A DNA stretch of 64,000 bases from Apostichopus japonicus (GCF_037975245.1 NC_092565.1:18391999-18455998), one strand, 5' to 3'; numbered from the stretch's first letter, positions 38,094 through 54,788 are shown. Translations and numbers: made by a program. Notes: a model not told the origin generated them from the sequence alone.

Positions 38094-39464
38094 ACACACA
38101 TGTCTCCCCCCCCCCCATTTTTTTATACCCTCCAAACAATTGTTCCCCTCTTTTTCTACGTCATATCTCATACAATTTTTTTCCCCCTCTGTGAGTATAC
38201 CGTGACTGATATTTCACTAAATCAGGCTAAAGTTTCCATGCTCATCAAATGCCAGAAAGAAAAAAAGAAAAGAAGAAGAAGAAGCGACAATTAGCAAATG
38301 AACGAAAATTAAGGAACGCCAAAGAGACAGAATACCCACACACACAAAAAAAAAAAAAAAGGATCTTGATATTTCTTAGCGTCTGTTTGTTATCATGCTT
38401 TATGATGACCTTTATCTAAACATTAAAACTACAATACGTCGTTTGGGGCCTCTTATCACTGTTCTATTGTGACCATATTTACAAAATAGAGTTGATTTCC
38501 CACTATGATTCCCCGGGCAGTTCAATGCCCCAGGCAATGCTCAAATTACTCACGAACGCACTTGTACAAATTGCAATTAATCAATGGGATTACGTGACGA
38601 CGCCTGCAGCTATATTTTCCGATAGGTTCTGATGGTTTCTGATAAAGTATTTTAACATCAGCGCTTGTGAAATTTTAACAAAATATCTCAAAGTGGGATT
38701 GAGGAATACTTATGAGAATGAAGTAATCATGTGATCGCCATATTCATTCAAATTATCTATAAATTCAAACATATTTAAATTTATGTGACGTGTGTTCCTT
38801 AAAGGAGCTTTCCCTATTGAAAAATATATATAAAAATAATGAACCTACAATAAAGTACGTTCTACATAAAACAAGAATAATAATTTTATCCCAGAAGTAG
38901 GACGTAAAGAATTTATCTTTTCTTTTTTTCATAAGCAAATAATAGAGAGACATTGTCGACTAAAATGTAAATTTGTCCAAATGATAAGGTAACAATAACT
39001 GTAACGGATGGTCAATTTATAGGATCTGGTTTTCGGTGTTCCTGTTTTATTTTTCGATAAGAGATTCCTATAACATTGCCAGTAGTTCATTAGCTGGACT
39101 AGTCAAGTTTAATGTAAAAAATGTCGAATGTAGATAAATATGTTCTTCACATGTAATTAAAATGAAAAAGTTTACGAGTGTACCTTACATTACCCTAATC
39201 ATTTGGAAATTTTCATATGAATGAAAGAATGAAACAAATGTGTAAATAAGTTTGGAAAACTTCCCAAAGGCTACAAGTGAGTCCAAGGAATGTATAGATG
39301 GCTTATCTTCTCTTGACGTAATTGCTAATTAGACTAGCAACAAAAGTAACGATATTGGCCCTCATCCTCGACATTTGACCTTTAATAACAACTAATTTTG
39401 TTACCAGCATGACAAAAAGAAACAATAAATTTACAACGCTAATCAAACGCATTCTTCTTCTAAT

Positions 39465-39465
<1 letters not shown>
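38094..39465. other. Non-coding, nothing recognised
   Basis: C-run at 38106-38116, A-run at 38347-38360. No exon or transposon boundary was seen. Confidence 0.5.

Positions 39466-39469
<4 letters not shown>

Positions 39470-39516
<47 letters not shown>
39470..39516. repeat. (AT)n microsatellite
   Basis: About 23 dinucleotides preceded by a short (taa)n run. Confidence 0.95.
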
Positions 39517-39518
<2 letters not shown>

Positions 39519-41188
39519 CCCACCTGGCATAGAATGACGTAATCTTCGCTACTAGCCTCGGTACCATATGCAGGTATGCATAGAACAGCACGTATCTCCG
39601 CACATGCGCAGTGCAATCATAAGCTGAATGATACAATTCATATGTACACGATATACCGTTGTGATTAATCAAACGATTAACCAACATGAATTTGACACGA
39701 ATATCTGCACTTCTTTTAAGAAAAAAATCCATCCTGCACTAGGAAATGGTAAAAATTTCTTTTCAAAAAAGAAGTAGAAAAAAATCCTGTGTGTCCAGGT
39801 ATAATTTTCACGTCTCTTTAAGTCACATCTCCGCAAAGAGTATTAATTCAAATTTACCGCCAATTATTTCGCGCTACTCTAGAACATGATGATTTGTCTT
39901 TGTACTGAAAACTGAGTATAGCTTCAAGTCAAAATTGGCCTTGTTAAGTCAAATCTCTGACGTGAGATAAAAAAAAAGTAATAAAAAGCGGGTAAATATT
40001 TGTGACTATACTTTGCTATCAATCACTCTATTGATTAATTAAGTAGAATGTGTTGATTAAAACTTTCCTTTTTAACTCACCTGTTTACTGATGAATTAGA
40101 TAAAGGTAATTGGATTCGGGATGAGTTATGAATACCATGATATATAGGTAAGACTATATATAGGTAAGGTTATGGAGAGTGGATTCAAACATAGGGACAT
40201 AGTCAAAACAATCTCTAGCCGGTATCCAATGCGTTTATTGAATGGAATAAATGTTATTAAACAAATTTACAGGTAGCGATGGCTGGAAAAGAAAAATTTA
40301 ACGAATTTTGGGAAGGACATCGGTAGCTGTGTAGAACCGTAGTTGCATTCATTTGGAGGAGGCGAAGGGGGGGGGGGGCAGGGAGGGGTTACTTGGAATA
40401 CGATTTCGGGTGAGGAACAAAGACAGCGAACCATGATTAAGACGGGCAATCAAACATGTTAACAAGTTAACCAATCAGCCGTCAGCCCTCAGAAACCACT
40501 TCACCTGTCAGTCTACCACCCCCAGCCAGTACGCTTCCAGCCAGGGAACCATCCGTTAACTCAGGTGCGCAATCAAGTATACTTCTAGAAGGGGGACTCA
40601 CCCCCGCCCCCCCCCATCCCGACATACAATCAAGGGGCCAACCATCCCACCGCCACCCTACCACACATATACACATTGAAAGACAGGATACAGCCAAACA
40701 AAAACAATGTAGAGTACACAAGTATATAACATGTGTGTATAGTACAATCCTAATCAGTTAAAACTTCTTCTTTGTTTCAAACGTTGCAAGATGTAGCACA
40801 ACTTTGCATCGAAGCACCTTCCATTTTTACCAACATTTATCTATACAAACGTTGTTTGATCTAAAAGAATTAAAATTCAAATAAACATTAGGTGTTTCCT
40901 TTCTACATTCTTTCTTAGTGGGAGATGATCTTAACTTTTACAACATTAAAACACAAGAAAATAGCCGTTTATGGGAATTTTAAATGATGATATTGGAAGT
41001 TGTTTTGTTTGCAACCGTCTAGATTATTACGCAATGTTTTAATTACAATCATAATACATAAAAACAAAAATTAAGGTTTTTCGTCTTTTTTATTCGTAGG
41101 CAAATATGGTAGAGTTTAGGCATGAAAAGCATGTATGTTATCTGTTTTTTGTTGTTGTAATCAACCTCTGTTGGGACTTAAAGACTCA
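39517..41188. other. Non-coding, nothing recognised
   Basis: Contains a G-run (40366-40378) and C-rich tracts at 40601-40618. Frames of 60-79 codons on the minus strand cross these tracts and are not supported. Confidence 0.5.
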
Positions 41189-41189
41189 A

Positions 41190-41220
<31 letters not shown>
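41190..41220. repeat. (AT)n microsatellite at SINE-like repeat end
   Basis: A short AT array that immediately abuts the 3' side (minus-strand sense) of the SINE-like copy, where a simple-sequence tail would be expected. Confidence 0.9.
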
Positions 41221-41223
<3 letters not shown>

Positions 41224-41224
41224 G

Positions 41225-41480
41225 AAAATCGTAATGAGTTGGAAAATCAAGAACAGTGAAAAAACTTTCAGCCTCCACCGGGATTCGAACCACGGGCCTC
41301 CCGCTCTGTACGCGGACACCCTAACCACTAGGCTATGGACGCTGATTGTATGTCCAGAGGTTCGAAACCGGTAAGGAAGATCGTAATTCCACTGTAGGCG
41401 TTTGTCACCTATATCGAACAATACTAGTTCTGTTTTTGGTGACATATTTTGCCCTACTCTAGAGATCAAACATGATGCTA
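41225..41480 (-). mobile_element. tRNA-related SINE-like repeat, copy 2 (better preserved)
   Basis: On the minus strand the A box tagcctagtggtta (41322-41335 reversed) and the perfect B box ggttcgaatcc (41281-41291) have tRNA-like spacing. An anticodon-like stem pairs tccgc with gcggg around a 7-base loop. The acceptor-like ends gcgtcca and tggaggc nearly pair. A further conserved ~130 bp precedes the tRNA part and includes a second B-box-like gtttcgaacct, so the unit may be composite. The 102-codon minus-strand frame here is a translation of the tRNA-like sequence, not a gene. Confidence 0.7.
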
Positions 41481-41581
41481 TCCAACTCGAAAATCATTTG
41501 TGATTCCTAAAGCCGGATCTCGAAAGAGATACTTTGAACAGACTTTATGTTAATGCAATGGAGGTAAACGACAAAGGCAAA

Positions 41582-42229
<648 letters not shown>

Positions 42230-42620
42230 GCGAATGAAGGATTTTATAATGGTGCTGCTCTGACGTCATTGAATCCGTCTCCTGTGTAGGAGGAATAAGG
42301 GTCCTCCCCCCTCCCCCCCCCCCCAGAAAAAAAGAAAACATTTAGACCTCAAATGGTGCATTCTGATGCATATTTGGACTATAAATCAGTACTATATAAG
42401 TAGCCCGTCAAGTTTTGCTAATAAATTATTTGCGTGAGGTTGAAGCAACAAGGAGGGGGGGGGGGCGGAAGAAGGCTACAGCCGTAGTCATGGTCCAATT
42501 CTTCCACGGATGAATGCAAAACTCTCACGACTGAAGCATCATCCCCACGCCGAATTACGGTCGGGGGTTAGGGTGGGGGCATTGTCCTCCGGCCCACCTA
42601 TGCACACGGCATCACCGTTA
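42230..42620 (+). repeat. Dispersed repeat family, copy B (best preserved)
   Basis: The core at about 42345-42388 reads cctcaaatggtgcattctga, then tgcatatttggactataaat. Flanking blocks are C-rich at 42307-42325, G-rich at 42452-42466, and ttcttccacggatga further right. A TGACGTCA lies at 42261-42268. No transposase frame. I could not fix TSDs. Confidence 0.6.
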
Positions 42621-42693
42621 GTTTAATAACGTAATCACTGGCAGGTAAGTTGTTATGTTCAAATATGCAGTTTAAATTTTTAATGATTTGTAT

Positions 42694-42930
42694 GTTCAGT
42701 GTTCCGATCATCTAGTTCCATCATGTAATCACTACCTACTTAAGTGCTTCAAGCATGTAAGATAATCATGTAATCACTACTTCCTTAAGTGTTACGATCA
42801 TATAGTTCCATCATGTAATCGCTAGCTACTTTAATGTTTCAAGTATTTAGTTTGACCCTGTAATCACTAATTCAATCATATATCATATAGTACAGTTATG
42901 TAATCATAAGTTAGTGAAGTGTTTCAAACA
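42694..42930 (+). repeat. Degenerate tandem repeat, ~45-55-bp unit
   Basis: The motif catgtaatcactac and the pair ttaagtg and ttcaagca recur at about 42722, 42767, 42822 and 42877 with variable spacing. Old array. Confidence 0.7.
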
Positions 42931-42958
42931 TATCGCTATTTTCTTGTTTATGATAGTA

Positions 42959-46299
<3,341 letters not shown>

Positions 46300-46480
46300 A
46301 AAGGTACACCGTATCGTGAAACCGTACCGTGAAACCGGTATTGTGAAAACGATAGAAAGGTTGCACAGTAACGTGAAAGCGCGGTTTTGTGAATCAACAC
46401 AAAGGTATACACAGTAAACCGTGAAACCTTGAAACCGATGAAAAACATAAAAGTTACACAATACTGTGAAACAATGCATG
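46300..46480 (+). repeat. Degenerate repeat with GTGAAACC motif
   Basis: The starts aaaggta/aaaggtt/aaagtta recur at about 46300, 46356, 46401 and 46450, each followed by one or more gtgaaa(c/g)c motifs. Old, drifting tandem array. The overlapping minus-strand frames are not supported as genes. Confidence 0.65.
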
Positions 46481-47103
46481 ATGCAGCAATACCAACGTAC
46501 AAATGATATCATCAAACCCTGTATTATACAGTGAGAGAGAAAAGGACTACAACCCTGCAAAATACCCGCTGAGACCTTGAAACGGGTGCAGTAAACCATA
46601 TTGCCAATTAAAACTCAGACATAATAAAGTTAGCATGTAGATGTATATGACCAAGTTACATGGTGAAAACGATAGAGGGGAAAGAAAAAATTAAACAAAT
46701 AGTTTGACAACGGTAAAAAGAAAATACCTTGATACAGGAATATAATTATCCGGGTATAAACTGTAGCCATATTAACTATTATGAAGCAATTAAAATGACA
46801 GAAAAGTAGGTGCCTACGCTTTGCAAATATTGTTAAATAAACAAGAATAATACGGGTCAGTATATACTAACATTATTAATATTCACACTCAAATCGATTG
46901 CTAATGTGCCATACGGTAACTTAAAATTAAAAAAAATAATAACACACGAATTGGTATACGACATGACTCGAATTATTATCAGGTAACATGAAATCGAGTA
47001 ATAACTGCGTGACGGAAAATAGCTATAGGGAAATGAAATATATGAAATATCCTCTTATCCACATAGTTGGGTTTGGAAACAAGAGGTTATTTCAACCAGG
47101 GAG
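46481..47103. other. Non-coding, nothing recognised
   Basis: AT-rich spacer between two tandem arrays. Confidence 0.5.
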
Positions 47104-47920
47104 TACCCAAACATAGGGGTATGAAGTATCCCAAACATAGCTATAGGGGTATGAAGTATACCAAACATAGCTAGAGGGGTATGAAATATCCCAAACATAG
47201 ATATAGGGGTATGAAATATCCCAAACACAGCTATAGGGGTATGAAGTATCCCAAACATAGCTACAGGGGTATGAAATATCCCAAACACAGCTATAGGGAT
47301 ATGAAGTATCCCAAACATAGCTGTAGGGGTATGAAGTATCTCAAACATAGCTGTAGGGGTATGAAGTTTACCAAACATAGCTAGAGGGGTATGAAATATC
47401 CCAAACATAGATATAGGGGTATGAAGTATCCCAAACATAGCTATATGGGTATGAAATATCCCAAACACAGCTATAGGGGTATGAAGTATCCCAAACATAG
47501 CTACAGGGGTATGAAATATCCCAAACACAGCTATAGGGATATGAAGTATCCCAAACATAGCTGTAGGGGTATGAAGTATCTCAAACATAGCTGTAGGGGT
47601 ATGAAGTTTACCAAACATAGCTAGAGGGGTATGAAATATCCCAAACATAGATATAGGGGTATGAAGTATCCCAAACATAGCTATAGGGGTATGAAATATC
47701 CCAAACACAGCTATAGGGGTATGAAGTATCCCAAACACAGCTGTAGGGGTATGAAGTATCTCAAACATAGCAATAGGGGTATGAAGTATGCCAAATATAG
47801 CTAAAGAGGTATATGAAATATCTCAAACATAGCTATAGGGGTACGAAATATCCCAAACATAGCTATAGGGGTTTGAAGTATGCCAAACATAGCTATATTG
47901 GTATGAAATATCCGAAACAT
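47104..47920 (+). repeat. Minisatellite, 30-bp unit, ~27 copies, with 210/240-bp higher-order repeats
   Basis: The unit is atgaagtatcccaaacatag plus ctataggggt. Sub-variants recur in blocks: the variant gaagtttaccaaacatagc plus ctagagggg occurs exactly 240 bases apart (8 units), and an earlier related junction is 210 bases away (7 units). Because 30 is divisible by three, both strands stay open, including a 237-codon minus-strand frame with a 10-residue period (MFGILHTPIA-like). There is no spacer structure, so it is not a CRISPR array. A coding role is unlikely but not excluded. Confidence 0.93.
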
Positions 47921-48048
47921 TTTTATATAGCTATTTAGGTAATTATATATATTTTAGAATACACTGCTTCTTCAGAAAGGTTCCGTGTGATTATGACGAT
48001 TACTACGTCTCGTATCACGAGTTCCCTTGGAAAGGGAACATGTTTACT

Positions 48049-48120
48049 CCACATGATAAGGTTAAAGGTGGGATGAGCAATACTACACATGATAAGGTTA
48101 AATGTGCAGGGATGAGCAAT
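48049..48120 (+). repeat. Short tandem duplication, ~36 bp
   Basis: cacatgataaggttaaa and gggatgagcaat occur twice, with gtgca extra in the second copy. Confidence 0.8.
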
Positions 48121-48167
48121 CTGCTGTGTTTTATTTACACATGATCACATGATCTTAGCCAAAAGGC

Positions 48168-49990
48168 GTTTGGCGTTGGCGTTTTTTTAAACTATTTTAG
48201 ATCTAGTAAGAAGAAACCGTTTGTTGAGAGGTGACTATGCTTGTTATAAATTTCTCTGGTTTTTTTCTTCTCACATTCGGGAAAACATAGCGGGAAAAGA
48301 AGCAACTTGGATTTTCATAACGAGGTCTCAGCCTTTTCAGACCATTCCTTATCAATTTTATTTCTAATTAAAGGAATCTGAAACTTTCTAATTGGTTTAT
48401 GCCTACCTAATGAATCAAAACATATACCATGCATACTCCATAAGGATGCTGTCCGTCTTAATTAATTGTAAAAAAAAACAATAGTAATCATTATACACTT
48501 AGAATAATATCATTTCCGTGTATTTTTGTGGGGATCTTCGGTATAAACGATAATAAATATTTTCAGTTGTAGATTCCCAAACACCAATAATTTCATGAAA
48601 CGCATCTATGTAATTAGCGACTTTGCCTCTGTATGTGTATGTACGTGTGTTTTTGTATGTGTGTGGTATAACTACGATAAAACATTGAATCAAATGTTTT
48701 ATGGGAAAGTAAACACTAATTTTTTTTATAACGAGCAGTGGGTTGTATGAATAATCACTGCATTTTGTGAACGGAAAATTTTTTGGGTCATATATTCATG
48801 TTTGAAATAATCAAAATAACATTAATCATTACAATACATTTCTATTTTGAATAAGTTTGTTTCTAATTTGTAAGCTTCATTAATTTGAAAGTTGAAAGTA
48901 GATAATAAAGATACAGAAATTCATCATAGTAATCCGTCATTATTTAAAATTTAAAAAAAATACAAGAAAGCATTGCATTTTACTCCTCCTGATCATTTCT
49001 GTAAATTGTCCCCTGAACCGTGTCACGTGGTAGTGCCACCTCTATAGGAATCTTCGACAGGTTAGTGAATGAAACTAAAAGCTAGCAAACACTTTCATCC
49101 TCAGTCTCACTCTCCGGTTAAATCGCTGGCCTCTTTAAAATATTTTAAGCTGACAAGGAACGCATTTGTTGAAATCATGGATCCTTGTTCTGAGCGTTTT
49201 CGAAAATTTTGTCACAGAATGAATAATTCAGCAACGAAAAATTTCCCCCCCCCAAAAAAAAAAATAATAATAATAAGCTTAATGAAAACACAATTGCTTG
49301 TAAACTCTTACGATATTTTCCATTGGACATGAGCTTAAACTTCATTTAAAACTGAGAATTTTGTTTTACGCAATTAAACTTTCAGATTAAGTTTGGCTTT
49401 GTAACATTGAACCATGATAATCAAATTGCTCCACATGGTTTCCGTGACAATGCGTATAGAACGCACGACCTCTGCCTTATTAGTCTGTTCATGCCTTTGT
49501 TTAAAGTCCAATATTTAATCCTTTGTGTTAAACTCACCTGTCACTTTTCATCTACACGTTATCCCTTCATTAACGATTATTAACACTCTAACTACCTCTT
49601 AACACTAAAATAGAGAAGGGGGGGAAAAAAACCTACTCTAACTTTTATTGACATTATGACATAACTGACGCCAAATTTGAAACCTGTGTTTTCTTTCTAA
49701 TCAGGTCGGATTTTGCAAATATCAGACAAGTTTAAAGTACCAATTTGTCAAAAGAATTGTTATGTTATCATAACCCGAGTACCTTTACAGAAAGAAACAC
49801 ACTAATTACGGAGCAATTCTTTTTTCTCTAAAATCCAATTCCCGCACTTGAAGATTAAAATTCGAGAAAAAAAAACGTATACTTGAATAACATCTCATTT
49901 CCACAAACACCATATAACATTTTCATTTCGATACAAAATTCATGAAGAGGATTGTATGTATTATGATCAAATATTATAACAAGGACGGCG
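48168..49990. other. Non-coding, nothing recognised
   Basis: AT-rich with small homopolymers (for example C-run/A-run at 49244-49263). An 87-codon frame at 49069-49332 lacks any signature. Confidence 0.5.
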
Positions 49991-50007
49991 GCGCGGATGA
50001 ACGCGAA

Positions 50008-50238
50008 CCAATTAAATCGCATTGTTATAATAGACAGGTAGCATTAAGTTAATGAACCAATTGGCAGACGCGTCTCATCTGAGGTAGGCGTTGCTAACGG
50101 CTAGAAGGATTATCAACCAATCGCGTGGCCTGTACGGTAAAGGCTTAATAACTTTGCCAAGTGTCATAGATATGGTTATTAATGACTTGTGGTAAACTGT
50201 TGACAGATAAACTCGCTGTTTTCCTGAGGCTAACCAAT
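50008..50238 (+). promoter_or_regulatory. Cluster of four CCAAT boxes upstream of Nkx6
   Basis: CCAAT occurs in the same orientation at 50008-50012, 50057-50061, 50117-50121 and 50234-50238, each preceded by an A pair (AACCAAT). The second is part of the palindrome CCAATTGG. CCAAT boxes are bound by NF-Y and are a promoter hallmark. The cluster lies about 550-780 bp upstream of the coding start, somewhat far for a core promoter if transcription starts near 50570. A promoter-proximal role is inference. Confidence 0.45.
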
Positions 50239-50538
50239 AGACAAACAGGATCCGGAAGCGTTTAGCTATAATCACAGTAACACACTCATCATCTTTTCGA
50301 CATTGTACGGCGTGTGGCCCGTTGGTTTTGAAATACAGCATTTCAACGAGTTCGCAAAACTTTTTTTTTCTTTTCTTTTCTGTTCTTTTCTGAAAGGTCT
50401 GTCTTTCAAGCTTTCGATAGGAGCGAATTTTGGACTTTTCGGTAGATGAGTTATTCTGCTTATTGACTCACTTAATAGTCAATGCCCAAGATAATAACAC
50501 ATATTTCATCGTTTTAAGCAGATTTCTACCTAAAGGAG

Positions 50539-50550
50539 CTATATATTAAT
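50539..50550 (+). promoter_or_regulatory. TATA-like element upstream of Nkx6
   Basis: The sequence gctatatattaat is about 245 bases before the first in-frame ATG. A start site about 30 bases downstream would give a 5'UTR of roughly 215 bases with short upstream ATGs near 50614 and 50669. In AT-rich DNA a TATA match has little weight alone. An acceptor-like tttacag at 50741-50747 also leaves open a separate upstream non-coding exon. Confidence 0.3.
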
Positions 50551-50786
50551 AGTCGCAATTACATTTGGAGGAACATTTTGTTTAAAAGGGAAAGACATCA
50601 ACGATCATTATTTCATGATACCCTGGATCGATATTTGAATAACAATTGAAGTGTTTGTGTTTTGCGGAATGAGGTGTATTGTTATTATTAAACAATCCAA
50701 TAATATTAATCAACGGATCGAAACCTAACTTGCATTTTCGTTTACAGTTGATAATAACAGTAAGGGGGGCAAGATCACCACAGCCG

Positions 50787-51222
50787 ATGGCAGAACCGTC
50801 CTTACCTCTGCCTCGTTTGATGGAAACAGCCGCCCGATTGGCACCATTTGTTCTTGGTACGCCACCACTAGCAGCTTTACACACCATGACGGAGAAGGCA
50901 CCCTCATCCCTCTCCTACCCGACACCTACGGCAGCATTTCATCCTATCACGTCGTCTATGAAATCTCTTGGTTTTACCTCTAGCGGGGCTGCTACACCTT
51001 TCAGTATTAATGATATTTTGAACAGACCAGACGCAGTAGCACAGCACCATCTTTTAACCAATGTGTCGCGATTCGCAGCTTATAATGCCGGCTTGTATCT
51101 CCACCGTTTGGGTAAGCCCCTCACAGATGTAGCGGGGATACTAGGAACAGCCGCCCCCTTTTACTGGCCCGCGGGACTCTTACCAGCACCAATGTGGAGA
51201 GACTCCTCGGTACATACAACAT
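50787..51222 (+). CDS. Nkx6: NK6-family homeodomain transcription factor, first coding exon
   Basis: This is the N-terminal exon of an Nkx6 repressor, a family that patterns neural progenitors and endodermal/pancreatic lineages in animals. Frame 50787-51222 gives 145 codons plus one base. In order: residues 21-34, FVLGTPPLAALHTM, match the family N-terminus (vertebrate form F-L/V-LSS-PLAALH-MAEMK). Residues 72-81, FSINDILNRP, are the eh1/TN-type Groucho-binding motif (vertebrate GINDILSRP). Residues 102-112, GLYLHRLGKPL, and 124-139, PFYWPAGLLPAPMWRD, match the conserved GLYF...KPL...IFWPG...PWRD block that precedes the homeodomain. The exon ends at a consensus donor, t/gtaagt (51223), phase 1. 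The first in-frame ATG is 50787; a second ATG at 50820 (residue 12) aligns better with the vertebrate Nkx6.2 start. The exon is clearly richer in G and C than its flanks. The homeobox exon is not in the window. Confidence 0.9.
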
Positions 51223-52176
51223 GTAAGTATAAATAATCTTGTATGATTCAAGCATCATTAGTAAACGTTTAGACTAGGATACCATTCAAATATTAAGGCG
51301 AGCAGCACTGGTGGTGATTGACATATAACTCCCCCTCCCCCTCCCCCCCCACCCAGACCCGTCTTTCAGTGTCATGGAATTTAACTAATTTAATCTGAAC
51401 TAGTTAACATGTGAAATTTTGTAACAAACATAACAACGGAATTTGTTTTCAAGCGACTCCATATACGTGCATAAAATCTTTTACTGGACACGAGTGTATA
51501 ATTTCCCGCGCAATACTTTCTTTGTATAAACAAATATACATTGGTTTCTTTTCCTACAACGTCACCTTAAGAAATGATCAATTAGTCAAATATTGCGTGT
51601 GGTTTTATTACCTGAAAAACAAACAAACAATAGTTTAGTTTATATCAATAATTCTCAACAAATATTCAAACGGTGTCAGACATTTTCAATTCAATTATAT
51701 CAAGGAAGAGTATACGAAAAACTACAACCTTTTTCATATAGCGATTAACAAAGAATTCAACTCTTGTATTTCTATTCTCCATAACTTTTCCATAACGTTT
51801 AAACGATTCCACCGAAATTTAAAAAAAAAAACATTATCCCTAATGAACAAATTCAGGATGTACTGGCTCAAAGCAATATTTGAATATTTAAGACAGAAAT
51901 TAGGAATGTACACATATATAAATATAACCTATATATAGATATATACAAATAAGTTTAGAGAGGTGGTTTGGGGAAGGGGAGGGGAGGGGTGGTGTTGAGC
52001 AACGATCTGTCCTTAATAATGAATTATTGTGATTAGCTAATCGTGTATAGTGATACCTTACGATGGAAAGAAATTGTAACGATATTCATATATATATATA
52101 TATATGAAGAAATAATTTCTTCTTTATTAAATAATTTAAAAGATATCAAAGTATTGAAAACATTATTAACAGTCTA

Positions 52177-52212
52177 TAATTATATTATATTATATAAAAT
52201 AATATAATTATA
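52177..52212. repeat. AT-only inverted repeat
   Basis: ataattatattat (52177-52189) is followed after about 10 bases by its reverse complement, ataatataattat (52200-52212). It is a possible cruciform, but such palindromes are common in AT-only sequence. Confidence 0.6.
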
Positions 52213-52423
52213 TTATATAAGGTGTACGTGAAGTATTATCCAATAGCTAGGGTACATTATTTATGTACTGAAGTCATAAAACCAATGGATTATAAGTAAT
52301 GATGATAGGCCTACACATACACAAAATGCCAAAGGATTGTAATAATTACCTAGCAGTTGATACGGTGTGTTGTTTTACGACGGGAATCGTGAAGGGTCAA
52401 CCGCTATGTATTTAATATAATCA

Positions 52424-52595
<172 letters not shown>

Positions 52596-53509
52596 GATAT
52601 GTTGGTGTTCCATACAGCTTTGTAATGACATGAATATGCATACAGACACGGTTACTTTATTTCTAACGTAGTAAAACTATACCTGTATGAGTTACTCACA
52701 TTATTAATTATTCGAATGCAAACAAAACACACGATATGAACAAACTTGTTTAATATCTATTTGTGTAATTACTTTTTGAATATGTTACCATCGCTTAACT
52801 ATTCTTCTTTAAGAATTGTTATAACAACAACAACAACAACAACAAAGTACGAGACTTAAAATGATGCAAAACTGAGGTTTCAATTTAGATAAAATATTTA
52901 TTTTACTAAGCAAGATCTTTATTTTTTTTTATGATTATGATTATATATTAATTTATTAGTTTTATTCATTTGTTGACACATTGTTTTTTTAATTTATTTG
53001 TTGTCATTGGCACAAACTGAAGTTAAGATTGCTAGATGCAGTAAAAGTTTAATTAAATGAAGTAAATGAAGTATTAAAACTATTACCATTTAATATCTTT
53101 AAGCAATAATAGTACCGTACTGTATTAATGATTTCGTTTAAGGATAATATTATGAATCAGACAGAAAACAAAGAGAATCTTATCAAAGTCAAATAAGTTA
53201 ACTCCTGAACACGTGATATAATTTCTATAAATTTGATAAACAGATTGAAAATACATAAACTCAGTTTTTAGTTTTTCTGGTTATGTTCAGAACAAATTAA
53301 ACAAAATCACAGTTATTATCAAGAAACTTTGGTAACAAGTAGAACAAAAATAACATATGCTTAAAATATGATCAGTAACACGACAAGACAAAAATATAAA
53401 TGATTAATTTTACTAAAAGATTTATGTAGGCCTAAATAAGTGATACTGATTTTCATTCCATTGTCTCCTTTCCTTGAAGTTGTTAAACTTCTTACCACCC
53501 CTCCCATCC

Positions 53510-53548
53510 CACCCCACCCCAACCGACCCCCCCCCCCTCCACCACCCC
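53510..53548. repeat. C-rich tract
   Basis: Repeated ccacccc/cccaccc units ending in a C-run, one of many C/G tracts in the window. Confidence 0.8.
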
Positions 53549-54582
53549 ATTATCTGAAGACATTTATTTCATAACTTTTTTATGTTCGATTTGCTAAAAG
53601 CAATTGCAAACTTTAAACTGTTGACATTTTTTGAACTGTTGACATTTTTTCTTTACATTTAATATTAATTTTTATGTTGACTGTTCATGTTTTCATTTGC
53701 TTTGTTATTGTTGCTTCCTGCTAAGATTAGCTTTCTATTATTCTTTCATTTAAGTGTATGTGTGTATGTATGTAAGTATGTCTGTTCGTTTGCCGTCATC
53801 ACATCGTGTTCTCGTCCTTACAAATTTCAAGTTTTATGGTTCTTATGTAATATTTTGTTTTTACCGAGTGACCGATATAAATGATTTATTATTTTTCGAC
53901 CTCATATCATTATTATGTACAGGTATAGTCAGTGTTGTCATTCAAATTATCATTATGGCATGTGTATACAAACCGTCTAGTCAACGCAATAGTCCTCGGG
54001 AGTCAACTCAAATCTCAGCAATTAATTACATTAACTTCTTTGTCCATAACTTGTTCAACGTGCAATAGAGTGAGTTTGCTTTGTGCGGTTTTCCCAACTT
54101 CAAAAGGAACTCGAATTACCACTAATTTTGAGTTTAGAACTAACTGATATAACACTTGAAAAAATATCATGATAATTCAAATTTATATAATTGTACATGT
54201 GAAATCATAAAATGGATATTTTTGAATGCAAAATGGAACAAAAATTGATGTAAGATAAAAGTTACCCCTATACCAATATGCACCTGCCTATAACTATTTA
54301 TAATTATATATAACGATTGATTGAATGAGAGTGGGCATATTTGCACGTGACCAGGGATGTGTCGTAACATATCTCTGACGTAACAATATCATGTTTCTGA
54401 TAACCAGCTTTGCCCTACTTTATAGTACTTGTTCCATAAGGTGTCCGTGCACTGCTACCATAGTAAGGTGTTAATAACGCTGATATGTGTCTGTGATTGC
54501 AACTGTAAGAGAATTGGTATGTACCAACACATCATTGGGCATGTCTTTATAGGGTATAGTGTTGCTCAACCATGCAGGAATT

Positions 54583-54788
<206 letters not shown>

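Noticed and set aside
41161-41469. 102-codon minus-strand frame containing VHSLVVRVSAYRAGG
   Set aside because: It is a translation of the tRNA-like part of the SINE repeat, continuing into the (AT)n array.
47055-47768. 237-codon minus-strand open frame with 10-residue periodicity
   Set aside because: It is a reading of the 30-bp minisatellite. Any frame of a 30-bp repeat without a stop stays open, and + strand frames are also open. No flanking unique coding sequence.
47104-47920. CRISPR-like array of ~30-bp repeats
   Set aside because: Units abut without unique spacers, there are no cas genes, and the DNA is eukaryotic.
48150-48167. U2 snRNA-like fragment on the minus strand (gccttttggctaagatca)
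   Set aside because: It matches about 18 bases of the U2 5' region, but neither the preceding nor following U2 sequence continues. Too short to call a gene or pseudogene.
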